A DNA stretch of 64,000 nucleotides from Promethearchaeota archaeon. GTDB taxonomy: Archaea > Asgardarchaeota > Lokiarchaeia > Sigyniarchaeales > SOKP01. A model generated the notes under the pieces. It was not told the DNA's origin, made no database searches, and worked only from the letters and a program-made list of their open reading frames with translations. Of this stretch, positions 62,426 through 64,000 are shown one piece after another; the stretch's first letter is position 1, and every line of letters begins with the position of its first letter. The translations under genes and the position numbers were made by a program. The stretch covers positions 34,028 through 98,027 of the forward strand of contig JAHPZJ010000023.1 of NCBI GenBank assembly GCA_019058245.1. Direction: 5' to 3'.

Positions 62426-64000
62426 TTATCTTTTCTTATTTTTAATACATGCCCTAATAAATTCCAAATATAATGGAGATGGATTATAAGGTCGACTTTT
62501 AAATTCGGGGTGAAATTGGGTACCCACCATCCAATGATCTTTTCTATTTAATTCTATACTATTTATTATAATCCCAGTTTCATCTGTGCTTGATACTCGT
62601 AAACCTTTTTCTTTAGCTTCAGCTGTTATAAATCTTTCTTGAATATGAAATCTGTGGCGATACCTTTCAAATATTTGCTCTTGTTTATAAGCATCGTACA
62701 ATCTAGTATTTTTTTCAATAATTATTTTTTGTGCTCCTAATCTCATTGTACCTCCTTTTTCAGTCACCTCTTTCTGACTTTCTAAAATATCAACAACAGG
62801 ATAAGGCGTGTCAGGATCGAGTTCTGTAGAATTTGCATCTTTTAAACCGAGATACTTTCTACAAAAGGCTATAAAAAATAATTGAGCTCCAAAGCAAATC
62901 CCAAGAAATGGGACTTTATTTTCCATAGCATACTCTGCTGATTTAATCATTCCTTCTACTGCTCTTTTACCAAATCCCGGTGTAAGCAAAATTCCATTGC
63001 AATCTTTTATTTCTTCAGCAATATTTGTGTCTTTATCAATACTAATCATTTTTAATTCTGTTTTATAACCTAAATGAGCGGCCGCATCTTCTAAAGCCAC
63101 ATTTATTGATATATAAGAGTCTGAAATGTTAAAATATTTACCTGGCATAGCAATCTTTATAGTATCCTTGGCGTTTTTAAATAATTCCACCATTTTTACC
63201 CATTCAGAATAATTTGTTACCTCACTATACGCAACCAATTTTGCTTTTAAGTCTATAAGTTCACATATAAGATCTCCTAATCCTTGTTCCTCAAACAATA
63301 ATGGTAATTCATATACAATCTCTAAATCTGGATTTGAGATAACAGCATTTTCAGGAACATTAGAAAACAATGAAATTTTTCTTTTTATGTCATTATCTAA
63401 TGGTTTTTCGCTTCTTCCAATTAATATATCAGGTTGTAATCCTACACTTTGAAGCATTTTAACAGAATGTTGAGTTGGTTTTGATTTTTGCTGCCCTACC
63501 GCTTTTGAATAAGGAATAAGAGTGACATGTACAAATGCTGTACGTTTTGGGTATTCTAATTTTAATTGACGAAAGGCTTCTAAAAATATACTTGATTCTA
63601 AATCACCTACTGTACCACCACATTCAATTAATAATACATCCAAATCTTCTTTTTCCGCAATTTGCATTAATCTTTCCTTTATTATATCCGTAACATGTGG
63701 AATTATTTGAACTGTTTTCCCTAAAAATCTTCCTTTTCTTTCACTTAGTATTGTAGATAGATATATTTGACCTGAAGTGATGTTATGAGAGGGATGCATT
63801 TCAATACCTAAAATCCTTGAATAAGTTCCAAAATCTTGATCAATTTCTGAAATTCTATATGATCGTTCATCAGAATCAAGAACAGGTCTGAAATCCCATA
63901 CATCCTCAGTAATAAAACATTCTCCATGCTCGATTGGATTTAAGGTTCCGGGATCTATATTCAAATATGGATCAATTTTTACTACTGATACTTTAAATCC
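62426..64000 (-). CDS. pyrG: CTP synthase (5' truncated by window edge)
   Basis: This enzyme amidates UTP to CTP using glutamine and ATP. The frame stays open to the window end; the N-terminal P-loop lies outside. Visible: KIDPYLNIDPGT, HGECFITED, an E-D-D-G-Y-R motif (EIDQDFGTYSRI, normally ETDLDLGHYERF), GQIYLSTI, GKTVQIIPH, ECGGTVGDLES, and the class-I amidotransferase with GICFGAQ and QFHPEF. About 18 extra residues (VWDFRPVLDSDERSYRIS) separate the ITED segment from the E-x-D motif, where the usual enzyme has only DGA. The insert keeps the frame and lies near the UTP/Mg site. It is convergent with abfD. Glutamine dependence links it to the nitrogen genes. Confidence 0.93.
   Translation of the reverse strand, partial: GFKVSVVKIDPYLNIDPGTLNPIEHGECFITEDVWDFRPVLDSDERSYRISEIDQDFGTYSRILGIEMHPSHNITSGQIYLSTILSERKGRFLGKTVQIIPHVTDIIKERLMQIAEKEDLDVLLIECGGTVGDLESSIFLEAFRQLKLEYPKRTAFVHVTLIPYSKAVGQQKSKPTQHSVKMLQSVGLQPDILIGRSEKPLDNDIKRKISLFSNVPENAVISNPDLEIVYELPLLFEEQGLGDLICELIDLKAKLVAYSEVTNYSEWVKMVELFKNAKDTIKIAMPGKYFNISDSYISINVALEDAAAHLGYKTELKMISIDKDTNIAEEIKDCNGILLTPGFGKRAVEGMIKSAEYAMENKVPFLGICFGAQLFFIAFCRKYLGLKDANSTELDPDTPYPVVDILESQKEVTEKGGTMRLGAQKIIIEKNTRLYDAYKQEQIFERYRHRFHIQERFITAEAKEKGLRVSSTDETGIIINSIELNRKDHWMVGTQFHPEFKSRPYNPSPLYLEFIRACIKNKKR

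Noticed and set aside
1..64000. Search for tRNA, rRNA, CRISPR arrays and insertion sequences
   Set aside because: No clover-leaf with T-loop motif, no regularly spaced repeats and no transposase were seen; the repeats present are two-copy promoter or gene duplications.

Overview
The window is about 70% A+T and reads as a chromosomal segment of an archaeon, most likely an Asgard archaeon of the Lokiarchaeia type. The grounds are archaeal TATA boxes with several apparently leaderless starts, two Lrp/AsnC regulators, an HdrB/HdrC fusion, an AbrB-PhoU regulator, an archaeal-type GlnK/Amt pair, leucine-rich-repeat and beta-helix proteins, and a dense acyl-CoA metabolism cluster with 4-hydroxybutyryl-CoA dehydratase. 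No rRNA, tRNA, CRISPR array or insertion sequence was seen, and no single marker fixes the taxon, so the assignment is inference.

Layout. 0-2.6 kb: glutamine amidotransferase subunit of a split glutamate synthase, translationally coupled to an HdrBC fusion (minus strand). 2.6-11.4 kb: an accessory stretch with two related zinc-ribbon genes, a six-pass beta-propeller protein, two Lrp regulators, and a decayed tandem array of beta-helix (NosD-like) and LRR genes. 11.4-20.2 kb: nitrogen block with glnA1, AbrB-PhoU, a ribbon-helix-helix regulator, amtB-glnK, glutamine-dependent nadE and glnA2. 20.4-26.5 kb: small proteins, a heterodimeric ABC exporter, a GNAT acetyltransferase and an Lrp-ligand-domain gene. 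26.7-31.1 kb: carAB. 32.5-62.4 kb: acyl-CoA cluster with three NPD/FabK-like flavoproteins, a carboxylesterase, enoyl-CoA isomerase, MFE-2-like dehydrogenase, TetR, 3-hydroxyacyl-CoA dehydrogenase, molybdopterin oxidoreductase plus FeS subunit, alkylsulfatase-like MBL protein, enoyl-CoA hydratase, three thiolase-family proteins, two hydratase-2 proteins, a ferredoxin, a 950-residue repeat protein and AbfD. An LRR-TIR-coiled-coil protein sits inside this cluster. The window ends in a 5'-truncated pyrG.

How the genes work together. Ammonium enters through Amt, is sensed by GlnK, and is fixed by two glutamine synthetases; the glutamine feeds glutamate synthase, NadE, CarAB and PyrG. The acyl-CoA genes supply both (S)- and (R)-3-hydroxyacyl-CoA branches, thiolysis and 4-hydroxybutyrate/crotonate interconversion, with electrons likely passing to ferredoxins.

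The most striking non-coding signal is regulatory. Both glnA genes carry three TGTCCA boxes with identical 72- and 31-bp spacing plus a conserved leader block, and both lrp genes carry one TGGACA box just upstream of their TATA boxes. The region also holds several gene remnants not visible as intact frames: an oxidoreductase FeS subunit, a ferredoxin tail, an FGGY-kinase tail and a beta-helix/LRR chimera. Together these document recent duplication and decay.
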